DNA of 64,000 nucleotides, from NCBI RefSeq assembly GCF_028550415.1, contig NZ_JAQQKX010000007.1:124001-188000 (forward strand), in the 5' to 3' direction. This document shows, in pieces, positions 9,101 through 16,272 of this stretch. This DNA comes from Asticcacaulis aquaticus. Its GTDB lineage: Bacteria; Pseudomonadota; Alphaproteobacteria; Caulobacterales; Caulobacteraceae. The notes under the pieces were generated by a model. That model did not search any database, had not been told where the DNA came from, and worked only from the letters and a program-made list of their open reading frames with translations. Each line of letters begins with the position of its first letter. The first letter of the stretch is position 1. The translations under genes were made by a program, and so were the position numbers.

Positions 9101-9740
9101 CATAGACGAACTCGCCCGCCCCGGGGATCAGGCATACGCCCTCGATCAGGGTTTCCAGACCGTCACCGGGCGCCCGTCTGAACACCTCGACCGACAGGCT
9201 GGGCGGGCGGTTGCCGAAGGTGGCCAGCGGCAGGTCTTCGAACACCAGATAGGCCAGACCGCGATAGGCCGGGGCCGAACCTTCGACGGCTTCGATCAGA
9301 GCGTCGGGCATCTGGTTGTCACCGCCGGTATAGAGCCGGTAGGCGAGCGCCGATTGATCGAGCAATTGCCCGTCGGCCCAGATGCGCCCGATGCCGTCGA
9401 TGGGGCCTTCGCACAGACCCACCGCGAAGGACAGGCTGTAGGCGTAGGACTCGGTCTTCGGCGACGCTTTCGACGCGCGCGTGGTCGAGCGGTTTTCTTT
9501 CAGCCGCGCTGTCCACAGGATCGTGCCCGCCACGCGTCCGCGGCCATAGACCTGCTTGATCGACGCCCCCTGATCGGCGGCCGCGACGCGCACGCCGTCC
9601 AGCCGCGAGCCCAGCTGCCGGACAGGTGCCAAAGCGTTGACCACGGTGCGGTCGATGGCCTGCCCGATGGTCGAGCCAATAAACCCGCCGACGGGACCGC
9701 CGAGCGCACTGCCGATAGTCGATAAGATAACCTGTGCCAT
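6111..9740 (-). CDS. Gene transfer agent host-specificity protein (gp15-like, tail fibre/megatron)
   Basis: 1209 residues, the last gene of the GTA cluster. The N-terminus has a Gly-rich hydrophobic stretch (ILSTIGSALGGPVGGFIGSTIGQAID). The middle (about 200-560) carries a glycoside hydrolase TIM-barrel-like domain (for example WSEYFGH, VDTVLLGSELRG, FVGIDWYAPL), followed by the phage tail baseplate-like domain and a beta-rich C-terminal region (GQWGTRALP). This order and length match RcGTA gp15, which forms the baseplate tip contacting recipient cells. It is co-directional with gp14 upstream, separated by a family B repeat. Confidence 0.92.
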   Translation of the reverse strand: MAQVILSTIGSALGGPVGGFIGSTIGQAIDRTVVNALAPVRQLGSRLDGVRVAAADQGASIKQVYGRGRVAGTILWTARLKENRSTTRASKASPKTESYAYSLSFAVGLCEGPIDGIGRIWADGQLLDQSALAYRLYTGGDNQMPDALIEAVEGSAPAYRGLAYLVFEDLPLATFGNRPPSLSVEVFRRAPGDGLETLIEGVCLIPGAGEFVYATAHNAVLEGLSGARWETQNSADGRPDFLVSLDRFQAQLPNVKRVNLVVSWFGDSLDAAVCQIKPGVEQYDKRTKPLHWSVAGLNRTEAHLISTIDDRPVYGGTPSDQTVVEAIRALKARGYAVTLVPFILMDCEGFPWRGRITSDEDVTTFFTGEWGLNRFVRHLAALGVEAGGVDTVLLGSELRGVTTARLGGSYPAVTQLQASAAEVRTIVGASTQISYAADWSEYFGHQAAGEVHFHLDPLWADANIDFVGIDWYAPLTDWRDGDHLDAEEASSIYDAAYLRSRVRCGEGFDWYYASAEDREAQIRTPIIDSAHGEDWLFRPKDVRSWWANAHHDRPSGVRSATSTAWVPQSKPVRFIEYGCGAIDKGPNAPNLFLDPKSSESAVPPFSTGERDDRAQRSYLTALTEFYGDPSNNPVSTVYGAPMLSGMDVWCWDARPYPAFPQKAEVWGDGDNWHTGHWLNGRVGGASAKHLLSAIAEQAGADLDVSAASGQIDGYVIEQPMRAAQALEPVLSYLGLEIADRNGLTVIADSMAVELSRDDLAFQDRDPVLARRDLMAVPGALILRCYDLDRDYQVQAVHARSDAASGDTLSLDLSLALTAAQARDFAGYTLAQAQGVRESISVDLSPAQILRFEIGDAVAFEGVNYRISGIDLSERPSALLTPVPPSRAVVSGEPSGGGEGIVTPILTGFTLLELPCFGADESNTRPIVVASSSPFMGIDIYAGASESALRLRGQIRQAAGIGETRMALSAGQSGVCLREASLDIYLEGEAPQSRSETDVLGGENFICVRGDEWEIIQYAEVVPLGPRLYRLRGLLRGQWGTRALPVADGAAVVHLPPDFTRAEMSNDELGLPRLWRAGRSGFGGAAEGAIDVEAAWTGLALRPRAPVHGRVRREAEGVSLSWIRCARYGGDHLDLEPPVDEAVEVYRLRFYQGEALRREIEVTESRFVYGDDLRALDYPGGFDAESRLEIVQKSTTSAYGLPLEVRLHGL

Positions 9741-9750
9741 GAAAATCTTT

Positions 9751-9880
9751 CCTTCCCCCTCTCCCTGAGGGAGAGGGTCGGGGTGAGGGGGAAATGCCAG
9801 CCACGACTAACCAGTTCCCCCTCATCCGGGCTTTGCCCACCTTCTCCCCCTTCAAAAAAACTAAGAATGGGGAGAAGGAA
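9751..9880. repeat. Family B palindromic element, copy 1
   Basis: Hairpin CCCTCTCCC-tga-GGGAGAGGG followed by GGGTGAGGGGGA, a loop, then TTCCCCCTCATCC and a second, diverged hairpin. Its right part (9861-9880) encodes the last residues and stop codon of the gp14 gene. Confidence 0.9.
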
Positions 9881-10307
9881 ACTTGAACGCCGCGACCACA
9901 TGCCGACGCCACCATGTCCCCAGCCACGTCTCGACGACCGCGTGGCCCCAATAGGCATGGATCAGAGCCGCCCGTGGATCGGCCATATCGCCCGCACTCA
10001 GGATCGCGGCGTGCTTGGCCACCGCGCTGGGCCTCAGCCGAAACACCAGCACATCGCCTGCCTGCGCCTCGGTCACCGCGACCGGCGTCAAATAGCGCGC
10101 CAGCCCTTCCAACAAGACCTCACGCCCGCCGATTTCGGCCCAATCGCCGCTATAGGGCGGCAGGTCCCAGGGCTCATCGCCTTGCATCGCCCGCCACACC
10201 CCGCGCACCAGTCCCAGACAGTCGCAGCCGACGCCTTTGAGGCTCATCCGGTGCTGATAGGGTGTGCCGATCCAGCTTCGCGCCTCTTGCAAAACCGCGT
10301 CACACAC
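9861..10307 (-). CDS. Gene transfer agent NlpC/P60 peptidase (gp14-like)
   Basis: 148 residues. NlpC/P60 cysteine peptidase fold: catalytic Cys30 in GCDCLGLV and His99 in VAKHAAIL, plus the AGDVLVFR strand typical of the family. In RcGTA the equivalent protein sits in the baseplate and is thought to cut recipient peptidoglycan during DNA entry. The start overlaps the gp13 stop by 8 bp, indicating translational coupling. The C-terminal FPSPHS and the TAG stop are encoded by the family B repeat, so the natural C-terminus has probably been replaced. Confidence 0.92.
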   Translation of the reverse strand: MCDAVLQEARSWIGTPYQHRMSLKGVGCDCLGLVRGVWRAMQGDEPWDLPPYSGDWAEIGGREVLLEGLARYLTPVAVTEAQAGDVLVFRLRPSAVAKHAAILSAGDMADPRAALIHAYWGHAVVETWLGTWWRRHVVAAFKFPSPHS

Positions 10308-10953
10308 GACCGGACCCCGCGCGCGAGCGCCCGTCCATCACGTCGCCGGAGCGCGGATAAAGCGTAACGAAATCCTCCCCCGGCAGGTCTGGGAAGCCGC
10401 GAAAATTGAGCGCATTGTCATGCACGTCGTGGCACGTTGCATAGCGCTTGTCGCACGGGCCGCTGCCTGACGCGCCACATCGGGCATCGCCGAACACCGC
10501 GTCGCACAGCGGTGTGAACCGCCGCCCGATGACGCGCTGAAGCTTCGCCGCCGCACCTTCGACATGGGCGATGAAACCGCTGCCCCGCGCTTCGATCCGC
10601 GCCAAAGTGCCCGTACCCATCGTCACATAGTCCCCGCCTTGCCAATCGACGACGAAGCTTTCGACCGTCGCGCCGTCATAGAACCCCGCGCGGATATCGG
10701 CGGGATCGAGCGCGTCAGCGGTCAGCACGCCAGACACCGAAGCGTCCGATGCTTCCATGCCGAGATCGACCGACGCCGCCCCTTGCGTCAGACCGGTCGA
10801 AGCCCGGCACACGACGCCGAGCACCGTCAGGTCGCGGTCGTGATCGGTAAAGCCCAGTCGCTCGCCATCGCTGCGCGTAAGGATCCACGCATGGCAGAGT
10901 CGGGCCGCGCCCTGTGTCAGAGCTGTATTTATTGATTCCGGAATATGTCGCAT
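10300..10953 (-). CDS. Gene transfer agent baseplate hub protein (gp13-like, DUF2163)
   Basis: 217 residues from the ATG at 10953 (AAGGGG ribosome-binding site). Phage conserved protein of the DUF2163/BR0599 type. The C-terminal region carries four cysteines, C150, C159, C167 and C174, in FTPLCDAVFGDARCG...PCDKRYATC, then NALNFRGFPDLPGEDF. This Cys pattern is the signature of GTA gp13 hub proteins and is consistent with a bound metal or iron-sulfur cluster. An upstream in-frame extension would be encoded by a family A repeat and is rejected. Confidence 0.92.
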   Translation of the reverse strand: MRHIPESINTALTQGAARLCHAWILTRSDGERLGFTDHDRDLTVLGVVCRASTGLTQGAASVDLGMEASDASVSGVLTADALDPADIRAGFYDGATVESFVVDWQGGDYVTMGTGTLARIEARGSGFIAHVEGAAAKLQRVIGRRFTPLCDAVFGDARCGASGSGPCDKRYATCHDVHDNALNFRGFPDLPGEDFVTLYPRSGDVMDGRSRAGSGRV

Positions 10954-10965
10954 AATCGCCCCTTC

Positions 10966-11140
10966 ATACCTCCCCAGCTTGCTGGGGAGGGGGACCGCAC
11001 GAGCCACGAAGTGGTGAGATGTGGTGGTGGGGGTTCTTACTTACTTTCTTGCGACGGGGATTGTTGAATCTCCGCAAGATACCCCACCACCCCTTTGCTT
11101 CGCAAAGCGGTCCCCCTCCCCGGCATAGCCAGGGAGGTAT
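10966..11140. repeat. Family A palindromic element, copy 3
   Basis: Lies between gp12 and gp13 of the GTA cluster. Outer hairpins CCTCCCCAGCTTGCTGGGGAGG and CCCGGCATAGCCAGGG, inner GGTGGTGGGG / CCCCACCACC. It fills almost the entire 190-bp gap in an otherwise tightly packed operon. Confidence 0.9.
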
Positions 11141-11142
11141 AA

Positions 11143-11751
11143 TTAAACTCGAATTTCCACCAGCGGCACGGCGGCCACGCGGCCCGCATCGAAGCCTTCC
11201 AGCGTCAGGTCCAGCCGGTCGGAATCGAACCGCACCGGCGTATCGAACTCGAACCCGGCGTGGACGGTCACGCCCACCGCCGGGGCGGTCTCAAACGTCA
11301 CCAGACCCGTCGTGTGATCGACGCTGAACGCGGTCGTGACGACGCCGTTCAGCGCCACCTTCACCGTGTCCGCGACCGGCTTGGCGATCGTTCGCGTCAC
11401 CCCGCCATAGGTTTTGGTCAGCTGCAACACCGTTCGCACACCGTCGCCCGTGCCGATCATCTGATCCACCGCCGCCACCGCCGCATTGACCGCACCGCTT
11501 TTGAAATCGGCGAAATCCTTGAAACGGAAGCCGTACAACGGCCCCTCACGCGCCTCGAAAAAGGCCAGCAACTCCGCCGCGTCGTGCAGCGAGCGCACCC
11601 CCGCCCCGATCAGATACCGGCGGCGGCCCTGCGCCCAGGGACTGACCCGTTGCTCAAAACCGGACGCCAGAGTCGTGATCTGCGTCCGGCGTTCGATCCC
11701 CGCCCCTGACCCGAAGGCCAGACGCACGGGAAAATTCACCTCGTGAAACAT
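11143..11751 (-). CDS. Gene transfer agent distal tail protein (gp12-like, DUF2460)
   Basis: 202 residues from the second ATG of the pair at 11754/11751, which is best spaced from GGGGAG. DUF2460 signature: FHEVNFPVRLAFGSGAG near the N-terminus, RRYLIGAGVRSLHDAAELLAFFEAREGPLYGFRFKDFADFKS in the middle (only parts are diagnostic: ARGPLYGFRFKD-like), and GVTVHAGFEFDTPVRFDSDRL near the end. It is the adaptor joining tail tube to baseplate in RcGTA. It ends 3 bp from a family A repeat. The gap to the tape-measure stop upstream is 14 bp. Confidence 0.92.
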   Translation of the reverse strand: MFHEVNFPVRLAFGSGAGIERRTQITTLASGFEQRVSPWAQGRRRYLIGAGVRSLHDAAELLAFFEAREGPLYGFRFKDFADFKSGAVNAAVAAVDQMIGTGDGVRTVLQLTKTYGGVTRTIAKPVADTVKVALNGVVTTAFSVDHTTGLVTFETAPAVGVTVHAGFEFDTPVRFDSDRLDLTLEGFDAGRVAAVPLVEIRV

Positions 11752-11765
11752 CATCGGCTCCCCAA

Positions 11766-12293
11766 TCATCTGAGTGAAAGTCTGGCCGCCCGGTTGAGGG
11801 CCGCCGCGATCTGCGCTTCCGACCGCACGAGGCTGTCCGCTCCGCCCGCGATCGTCAGCGACACATTGACGGTTGGCCCGCTACCGCCACCGATCTCGCC
11901 CGAAGTTGCCGGACGGAACCATTCCGGCCCGCGCTCGCCGACCAGATACGAGCCGCCCGCCGTGACGTAGCCGCCATCGGCCCGCGCCCCGGAAAACGAC
12001 GTCGCGGCGCCGTTCAGCATGTCGCCCAAAACGCTGGCCAGCGAACCACCGCCGGACGTACCGGCGGCTGCATTGACCGCATTGATGATCGCGGCGGCCA
12101 GTTCCGACAGGCTGATCTCGCCGTCCTTCGCCGCCCGGCTTAGCGACCGCGCCAGCGACGATCCGGCTTTCGAGAACGCCTGATCGATGGCGTCGGCGGA
12201 GTCCTGCGCCGGACCTTTGAGGGCCTGCAAGGCGATGGCCGCCTCGTTGATTTGGGCGGTCAGGCTGCCCAGTTCACTGTTCATCTTCGTCAT
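11766..12293 (-). CDS. Gene transfer agent tape-measure protein (gp11-like)
   Basis: 175 residues, short as expected for GTA particles with short-tailed siphovirus architecture. The helical N-terminal half (LTAQINEAAIALQALKGPA) leads to a Gly/Ala-rich middle and the C-terminal segment FSGARADGGYVTAGGSYLVGERGPEWFRPATSG, of which GGYVTAG and VGERGPEWF are the recognisable tape-measure end motifs. It overlaps the upstream chaperone gene by 20 bp. A start three codons later (12284) is also possible. Confidence 0.88.
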   Translation of the reverse strand: MTKMNSELGSLTAQINEAAIALQALKGPAQDSADAIDQAFSKAGSSLARSLSRAAKDGEISLSELAAAIINAVNAAAGTSGGGSLASVLGDMLNGAATSFSGARADGGYVTAGGSYLVGERGPEWFRPATSGEIGGGSGPTVNVSLTIAGGADSLVRSEAQIAAALNRAARLSLR

Positions 12294-12462
12294 CCGGAAA
12301 AAGGGTCATCAGGTCGCTTAAGGCACGCCGATCCAGCGGCAGAGCCTGTTCCGGCGGCGCGCTCAGCCACAACCATTCGCGCCAGCTTAGACGCCAGAAC
12401 GCGTCCGGCGTCAGGCGCAGATCGACTACGCCCAGACGGAACATCGCGGGCCAGTCAGTCAT
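12274..12462 (-). CDS. Gene transfer agent tail assembly chaperone (gp10.1-like)
   Basis: 62 residues. Short tryptophan-rich protein of the phage tail assembly chaperone type found between gp10 and gp11 in GTA clusters (MFRLGVVDLRLTPDAFWRLSWREW, with the conserved L.P..FW.L...E pattern). It ends in an acidic tail (FPDDEDEQ). Overlaps gp10 by 8 bp and the tape-measure gene by 20 bp, so translation is probably coupled and expression ratios fixed. Confidence 0.85.
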   Translation of the reverse strand: MTDWPAMFRLGVVDLRLTPDAFWRLSWREWLWLSAPPEQALPLDRRALSDLMTLFPDDEDEQ

Positions 12463-12754
12463 GCGTGTTCATCGCCCGGAACGCCGCGACGATGGCTTCG
12501 ATGGCCTCACTCAGACTGATGTGCAGAACCGGCAACTCGATCTCATCGAGCACCAGCGCTTTCAGCACCGCCCAGACGTCCTTCGCGCCCATGGTCGCCA
12601 GTTTCGCGGCCAGCGCCTCGAAGCCCGTCACGTCAAAATGGGTCTCAAGTTCAGCCAGGGCTTTCAGCGTGACGCACAGGCGCAGATCCTTGCCGCCGAT
12701 ACAGGCGACGACCTCGCCGCGTGCCTTGTTGATGAGGGGCGTCTCAGAGGGCAT
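12455..12754 (-). CDS. Gene transfer agent gp10-like tail assembly protein
   Basis: 99 residues. GTA gp10/phage tail chaperone family: NKARGEV near the N-terminus, then LCVTLKALAELETHFDVTGFEALAAKL, of which the LTLGALAELE-like core is diagnostic, ending with IEAIVAAFRAM. Overlaps the gp9 stop by 11 bp. It likely assists tail tube polymerisation around the tape measure. Confidence 0.9.
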   Translation of the reverse strand: MPSETPLINKARGEVVACIGGKDLRLCVTLKALAELETHFDVTGFEALAAKLATMGAKDVWAVLKALVLDEIELPVLHISLSEAIEAIVAAFRAMNTHD

Positions 12755-13151
12755 CGAACACCACCTCTCCCGCCGAGGCGAGCGTCAGAGCAAAGGTCGC
12801 CTCGGCGTCGTGATCGCCCGCATAGTCCAGCGAGGCGATCAGAAACGCGCCGGAAAACTGACCGAAATCGGGGACGATGATCTGCCAGTTTCGCGCCGTC
12901 TGGGCGAAGAAGGCTTCGCGCATGATGGCGTCCGACGCGGCGTCTTTGAAGACGCCGGAGCCGGAGACCGAAAGCGCCTTGACGCCCGCTCCGGCCATCA
13001 GCTCGCGCCAGCCGTTCGGACTTTGCGAGTCGGTGACATCGACGGTTTTTGCATTGAGCGACACGGTGCGCGCCCGAAGGCCCGCGACGGTGACGTAAGC
13101 CGTCCCGTCATGAATTTTCAGCAGCATGTCGCGGCCTTTTTGCAGGGCCAT
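12744..13151 (-). CDS. Gene transfer agent major tail tube protein (gp9-like, TP901-1 family)
   Basis: 135 residues from the ATG at 13151. TP901-1 major tail family: MALQKGRDMLLKI start, VAGLRARTVSLNAKTVDVT (typical LR...S.N...VDVT pattern), SPNGWRELMAGAG and the C-terminal ATFALTLASAGEVVFDA. Forms the stacked hexameric tube. Upstream in-frame codons are encoded by a family B repeat and are excluded from the gene. Confidence 0.93.
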   Translation of the reverse strand: MALQKGRDMLLKIHDGTAYVTVAGLRARTVSLNAKTVDVTDSQSPNGWRELMAGAGVKALSVSGSGVFKDAASDAIMREAFFAQTARNWQIIVPDFGQFSGAFLIASLDYAGDHDAEATFALTLASAGEVVFDAL

Positions 13152-13167
13152 GGGAGTCTCCAATAAT

Positions 13168-13327
13168 CCCCTCTCCCTGAGGGAGAGGGTTAGGGTGAGG
13201 GGGAAATGGTGGGCATACGAACGGTCCATGAGCTTGGGGAAACAGCTCCCCCTCACCCGGTGCTACGCACCACCCATCGCTGGCGAAAGCTGTACTTTCG
13301 CTGGCGCTATACCCTCAGGGAGAGGGG
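13168..13327. repeat. Family B palindromic element, copy 2, with nested hairpin module
   Basis: Left half: CCCTCTCCC-tga-GGGAGAGGG then TTAGGGTGAGGGGGA. Right half: CCCCTCACCCGG, then the nested hairpin (CGCTGGCGAAAGC / GCTTTCGC with loop near 13288-13292), then CCCTCAGGGAGAGGGG. The right part encodes the C-terminus of the gp8 gene. Confidence 0.9.
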
Positions 13328-13730
13328 ATTCAGTCACCACGCGCAGACGCAGGAGGCCATAGGTCGACCGCTTATCGGCGCTGCGGAACACGTCGAGATA
13401 GCTGACACGCACCGAAACCAGATGCTGATCGTCGAGATTCAGGGCTGCCTGATCGAGCACCACGCGCAATTCCGACGCGATGGCTCTCGCCTCTTCGGTG
13501 CCGGAAAAGCGCGACACCGCCATGAGGGTGATGACCTGTTCGGTGGCCGTATCCGCACCGCTTACGGCCTGCGCTTCGACGCGCGTCAAAGCCACATACG
13601 GAAAGACCGGATCGGGCGGCACTTCGTCGTAAATCCGCACATTGCTGCCGAGCCAGATTTTCAACGTGTCCTGCGCTTTGAGGTGCGCGATCAACGCCTT
13701 TTGCACGTCGCGTAAAGGATCGAGCGCCAT
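13263..13730 (-). CDS. Gene transfer agent tail terminator (gp8-like, DUF3168) with repeat-encoded tail
   Basis: 155 residues. DUF3168 tail-completion family: PLRDVQKALIAHLKAQDTL at the N-terminus, IYDEVPPDPVFPYVALTRVEA in the middle (only the VP....FPYV core is diagnostic), and a final YGLLRLRVVTE strand. The last 21 residues, starting SPLPEGIAPAKVQ, are a direct translation of the family B repeat with its nested hairpin, which also provides the TAG stop. The ancestral protein presumably ended close to RVVTE. The start overlaps the gp7 stop by 1 base. It caps the tail tube at the head junction. Confidence 0.9.
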   Translation of the reverse strand: MALDPLRDVQKALIAHLKAQDTLKIWLGSNVRIYDEVPPDPVFPYVALTRVEAQAVSGADTATEQVITLMAVSRFSGTEEARAIASELRVVLDQAALNLDDQHLVSVRVSYLDVFRSADKRSTYGLLRLRVVTESPLPEGIAPAKVQLSPAMGGA

Positions 13731-14053
13731 CAGTGCACCCGCCCGAGACGCACGCGCACGGTCCCGTTCTGGTCTTCGTCGACAGACAAGACCGTCCAGT
13801 CTTGCGTGCGGATTTTGAGATAACCGCCGCGTTCGATGCCGGAGGCCGATCGACAGGTAAATTCCGCATACTGACGGATCAGGGTTTCCCCTTTCGATGC
13901 TTGCGATTCCTGCGACACGTCCGTTTGGAAATCGCCCCAGGCCGTGCCTTCATATTGCGGCATCTGGGTCGATCCTCCGTATACGGTTTCGGTGCAGATC
14001 AGACGGTAGATCTTCGCCGGGGTCTTCAGATCGGCGGCTTTCAGAGGATTCAT
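13730..14053 (-). CDS. Gene transfer agent head closure protein (gp7-like)
   Basis: 107 residues from the ATG at 14053, which overlaps the gp6 stop (ATGA). Head-tail adaptor/SPP1 gp16-like fold: an N-terminal AADLKTPAKIYRL, GTAWGDFQTDVS and RYAEFTCR-like strands, closing with YLKIRTQDWTVLSVDE, of which W.V.SVD is family-typical. It seals the packaged head before the tail docks. An in-frame GTG ten codons upstream lies inside gp6 and is less likely. Confidence 0.87.
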   Translation of the reverse strand: MNPLKAADLKTPAKIYRLICTETVYGGSTQMPQYEGTAWGDFQTDVSQESQASKGETLIRQYAEFTCRSASGIERGGYLKIRTQDWTVLSVDEDQNGTVRVRLGRVH

Positions 14054-14319
14054 AGCCGCACCTCGCGATAGGGGGCGATCCACGGCTCAAGGCCTTCAAG
14101 CGACACCTCGCCTTCGCCGCGCACGGCATAGGCCCGCGCGGTGAGATCAAGGACCGCCAGCCGCAACGGCGCGGCGGAATCCGCATCGAGCACGAGGCCC
14201 AGAGCGGTCTCCAGACGGGCCTTGGCGGCGGCCACCAGCGTGGCGATTAACGCGTCTTCGTCGTCGTGCGACACGCGCAGGAAGAGCTTCGCTTCGGTGA
14301 GCGAAACAGGGTCTGACAT
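14050..14319 (-). CDS. Gene transfer agent head-tail connector (gp6-like)
   Basis: 89 residues from the ATG at 14319, chosen for its GGAG nine bases upstream. The helical core has LTEAKLFLRVSHDDEDALI, of which the (S/T)L.EAK.(F/H)LRV.....D.LI pattern is the signature of phage gp6-like connectors, followed by the helix AAAKARLETALGLVL. Forms the ring below the portal. An upstream extension would be translated from a family A repeat and is rejected. Confidence 0.9.
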   Translation of the reverse strand: MSDPVSLTEAKLFLRVSHDDEDALIATLVAAAKARLETALGLVLDADSAAPLRLAVLDLTARAYAVRGEGEVSLEGLEPWIAPYREVRL

Positions 14320-14335
14320 GGGGAAAAGCTCCATC

Positions 14336-14504
14336 ATACCTCCCCAACTTGTTGGGGAGGGGGACCGCGCCCGAAGGGCGGGGTGGTGGGGATTATTGCT
14401 TACGTGCGATAGCGGGTATGGAAACAAAGTAAGATACCCCACCACCACATCTCACTTGCTTCGCAAGCTCGTGCGGTCCCCCTCCCCGACAAGTCAGGGA
14501 GGAG
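14336..14504. repeat. Family A palindromic element, copy 4
   Basis: Between gp6 and the capsid gene of the GTA cluster. Hairpin CCTCCCCAACTTGTTGGGGAGG, inner GGGGTGGTGGGG / CCCCACCACC, terminal CTCCCCGACAAGTCAGGGAGG. Confidence 0.9.
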
Positions 14505-14511
14505 TGAGGTT

Positions 14512-15720
14512 TTAGCTTGCCGCGATCTTGAGCACCTTGATCGCATCGAAGTTCTGCACGCCGCCGCCGACGCGTTTCGTCGTGTAAAACAGCACGTACG
14601 GTTTTGCCGAATACGGGTCGCGCAACACGCTGAGGCCCGCGCGATCGACGATCAGATACCCCTTGGCGAAGTCGCCGAACGCCACCGGCAAATTACCCGC
14701 ACCGACATCGGGCATGGCCTCGATCTCCTGCACCGGATAGCCGAGCAGGTGCGGCAATTGCCCGGCCTGAGTCGACGGCTGCCAGATATACTGACCGTCC
14801 GAGCCCTTGAACTTGCGGATCTTGGCCGCCGTCCGGCGGTTCATGACGAAGTGCGCGTTCGGGCGGTACTTGGCCTCGGTCGCGTAGGTCAGGTCGATCA
14901 GGGCATCGACCGGGCCGGAGGATGCAAAATCCGCCGCCGCACCCGACACGATATGGCCGATCTGCCCCCAGGTCGCCGAGGCATTGGCTGCGGTCGTGTA
15001 GTTGAGGAAGCCTTTCGGTTTGTTGGTGCCGTTGCCGTTGACGAAGGCCTCGGTTTCCTGCGCCGCGAAGCTGTCCTCGATCTCGCTGGCCAGCCACTCA
15101 TCCAGATTGATAAAGCTGTCGTCGAGCAGGGCCTGGGTCGCGGCGGGAGACGCATAAAGCTCCGCCGCCGGGAATTCCAGCAGGGCCAGCGTCGCCGGAT
15201 CGGTTTCCGGACGCGCGGCGGTCTCTGCGACCCAGCCGGCGACGACACCGGCGGTCGAGACCGGCTTTTTGAACGTCGCCGCGCCGACCGTGCGGACGGT
15301 GGCCAGCGAACGCATCGGTGAGACCTGCGCCAGACGGCGTTCGACGAAGCGTTCGGTCTCATAGGGCGCCAGGGCCCCGGACCCCGACGCGGTCGACAAA
15401 CCGGCCTTCAGTTCCAGCGTCACGCGACCCGAGCGCATATAGCCGTCCCAGGCGGATTTCGCCTCAGTCAGGTCCGGTTGCGCGGCGGCGATATCGGGAC
15501 GCGCCTTCTGGCTCAGCAGGCGGTCGAGACGCGCCTGAGCCGCATTGAGGTCGCGGTCGATGCGTTCGACCTTGTCATCGAGCAGCCGATCGCCCTGTTT
15601 CTTTTCCAGCGCGTCGAGGCGCTGATCATTGGCCGATTTGAAGGCCTCGAAAGCCGACAGGACTTCGTGCAGGGCGGTTTTGACCTCGGTTGAGGGGATG
15701 ACGTGTTTCGTTTCGTTCAT
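14512..15720 (-). CDS. Gene transfer agent HK97-fold major capsid protein (gp5-like)
   Basis: 402 residues. Residues 1 to about 100 form a charged, coiled-coil-prone delta/scaffold domain (EAFKSANDQRLDALEKKQGD), removed by the prohead protease in relatives. The mature capsid begins near residue 105 and shows FKKPVSTAGVVAGWVAETA, LYASPAATQALLDDS, DEWLASEIEDSFAAQE, PKGFLNY and VVDRAGLSVLRDPY, a standard HK97-fold pattern. The downstream gene is gp6 and the upstream gene is the protease, as in RcGTA. Repeats of family A and B sit on its 3' and 5' sides. Confidence 0.95.
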   Translation of the reverse strand: MNETKHVIPSTEVKTALHEVLSAFEAFKSANDQRLDALEKKQGDRLLDDKVERIDRDLNAAQARLDRLLSQKARPDIAAAQPDLTEAKSAWDGYMRSGRVTLELKAGLSTASGSGALAPYETERFVERRLAQVSPMRSLATVRTVGAATFKKPVSTAGVVAGWVAETAARPETDPATLALLEFPAAELYASPAATQALLDDSFINLDEWLASEIEDSFAAQETEAFVNGNGTNKPKGFLNYTTAANASATWGQIGHIVSGAAADFASSGPVDALIDLTYATEAKYRPNAHFVMNRRTAAKIRKFKGSDGQYIWQPSTQAGQLPHLLGYPVQEIEAMPDVGAGNLPVAFGDFAKGYLIVDRAGLSVLRDPYSAKPYVLFYTTKRVGGGVQNFDAIKVLKIAAS

Positions 15721-15740
15721 ATGTTTTCTCCAGCTTTAAA

Positions 15741-15873
15741 CCCCCTCTCCCCCATTCTTCACTATTGAAGTGGGAGAGGGCTGGGGTGAGGGGGAAATGT
15801 CAGACACTTAGTGCGGTGTGACAGTTCCCCCTCATCCGGCCCTATCGGGCCACCTTCTCCCTCAGGGAGAAGG
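15741..15873. repeat. Family B palindromic element, copy 3
   Basis: CCCTCTCCC...GGGAGAGGG, then TGGGGTGAGGGGGAAA, loop, GTTCCCCCTCATCCGG, then CTCCCTCAGGGAGAAGG. The TGA stop of the prohead protease gene (15862-15864) lies in the terminal hairpin. Confidence 0.9.
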
Positions 15874-16272
15874 AATGGTAAACCGCGCGCTGTTGAGCAT
15901 CGGGAAAGTCACCAGCGACACCTCCCACAGCGCCACGGCGGTCAGAACGCGCAGCCGCCCGGTCTCGTCGAAACGGCTCTTTTCTGTGCGAAATCCGATG
16001 CTCAGACCGTCGATCACACCCGCCTCGCTCAGCGCCATGACCATGCGGCCTTCGGGGGTGGCGTCGATGATCCGGCCCCGGACGAACAGACCGGTCTCGT
16101 CCTCGACCACCTCGTCCCAGACGCCGATCGGCGCTGTGACCTTGTGCTGATAAAGCATCCGCACGCCTTCCGGCCCGGTGCGCAGCAGGCTGTCGCGAAA
16201 GGCCCCCGGCACCACGACATCGTCGTTCAGATCGCGCTCATAAAATCTGGACGCATAGCCCTCGATGATCAT
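15862..16272 (-). CDS. Gene transfer agent prohead protease (gp4-like, HK97 family U35)
   Basis: 136 residues. HK97 prohead protease: IIEGYASRFYERDLNDDVV and GAFRDSL at the start, MLYQHK with the candidate catalytic His43, GLFVRGRI, GLSIGFR and LWEVSLVTFPM with Ser119. It trims the capsid delta domain during head maturation. The last residues (TIPSP) and the stop codon are supplied by a family B repeat, implying a small C-terminal replacement. Start overlaps the upstream small gene's stop by 4 bp. Confidence 0.92.
   Translation of the reverse strand: MIIEGYASRFYERDLNDDVVVPGAFRDSLLRTGPEGVRMLYQHKVTAPIGVWDEVVEDETGLFVRGRIIDATPEGRMVMALSEAGVIDGLSIGFRTEKSRFDETGRLRVLTAVALWEVSLVTFPMLNSARFTIPSP

Noticed and set aside
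12744-13256. Longer major tail protein starting at 13256
   Set aside because: The first 35 codons are translated from a family B repeat; the ATG at 13151 gives the expected family start.
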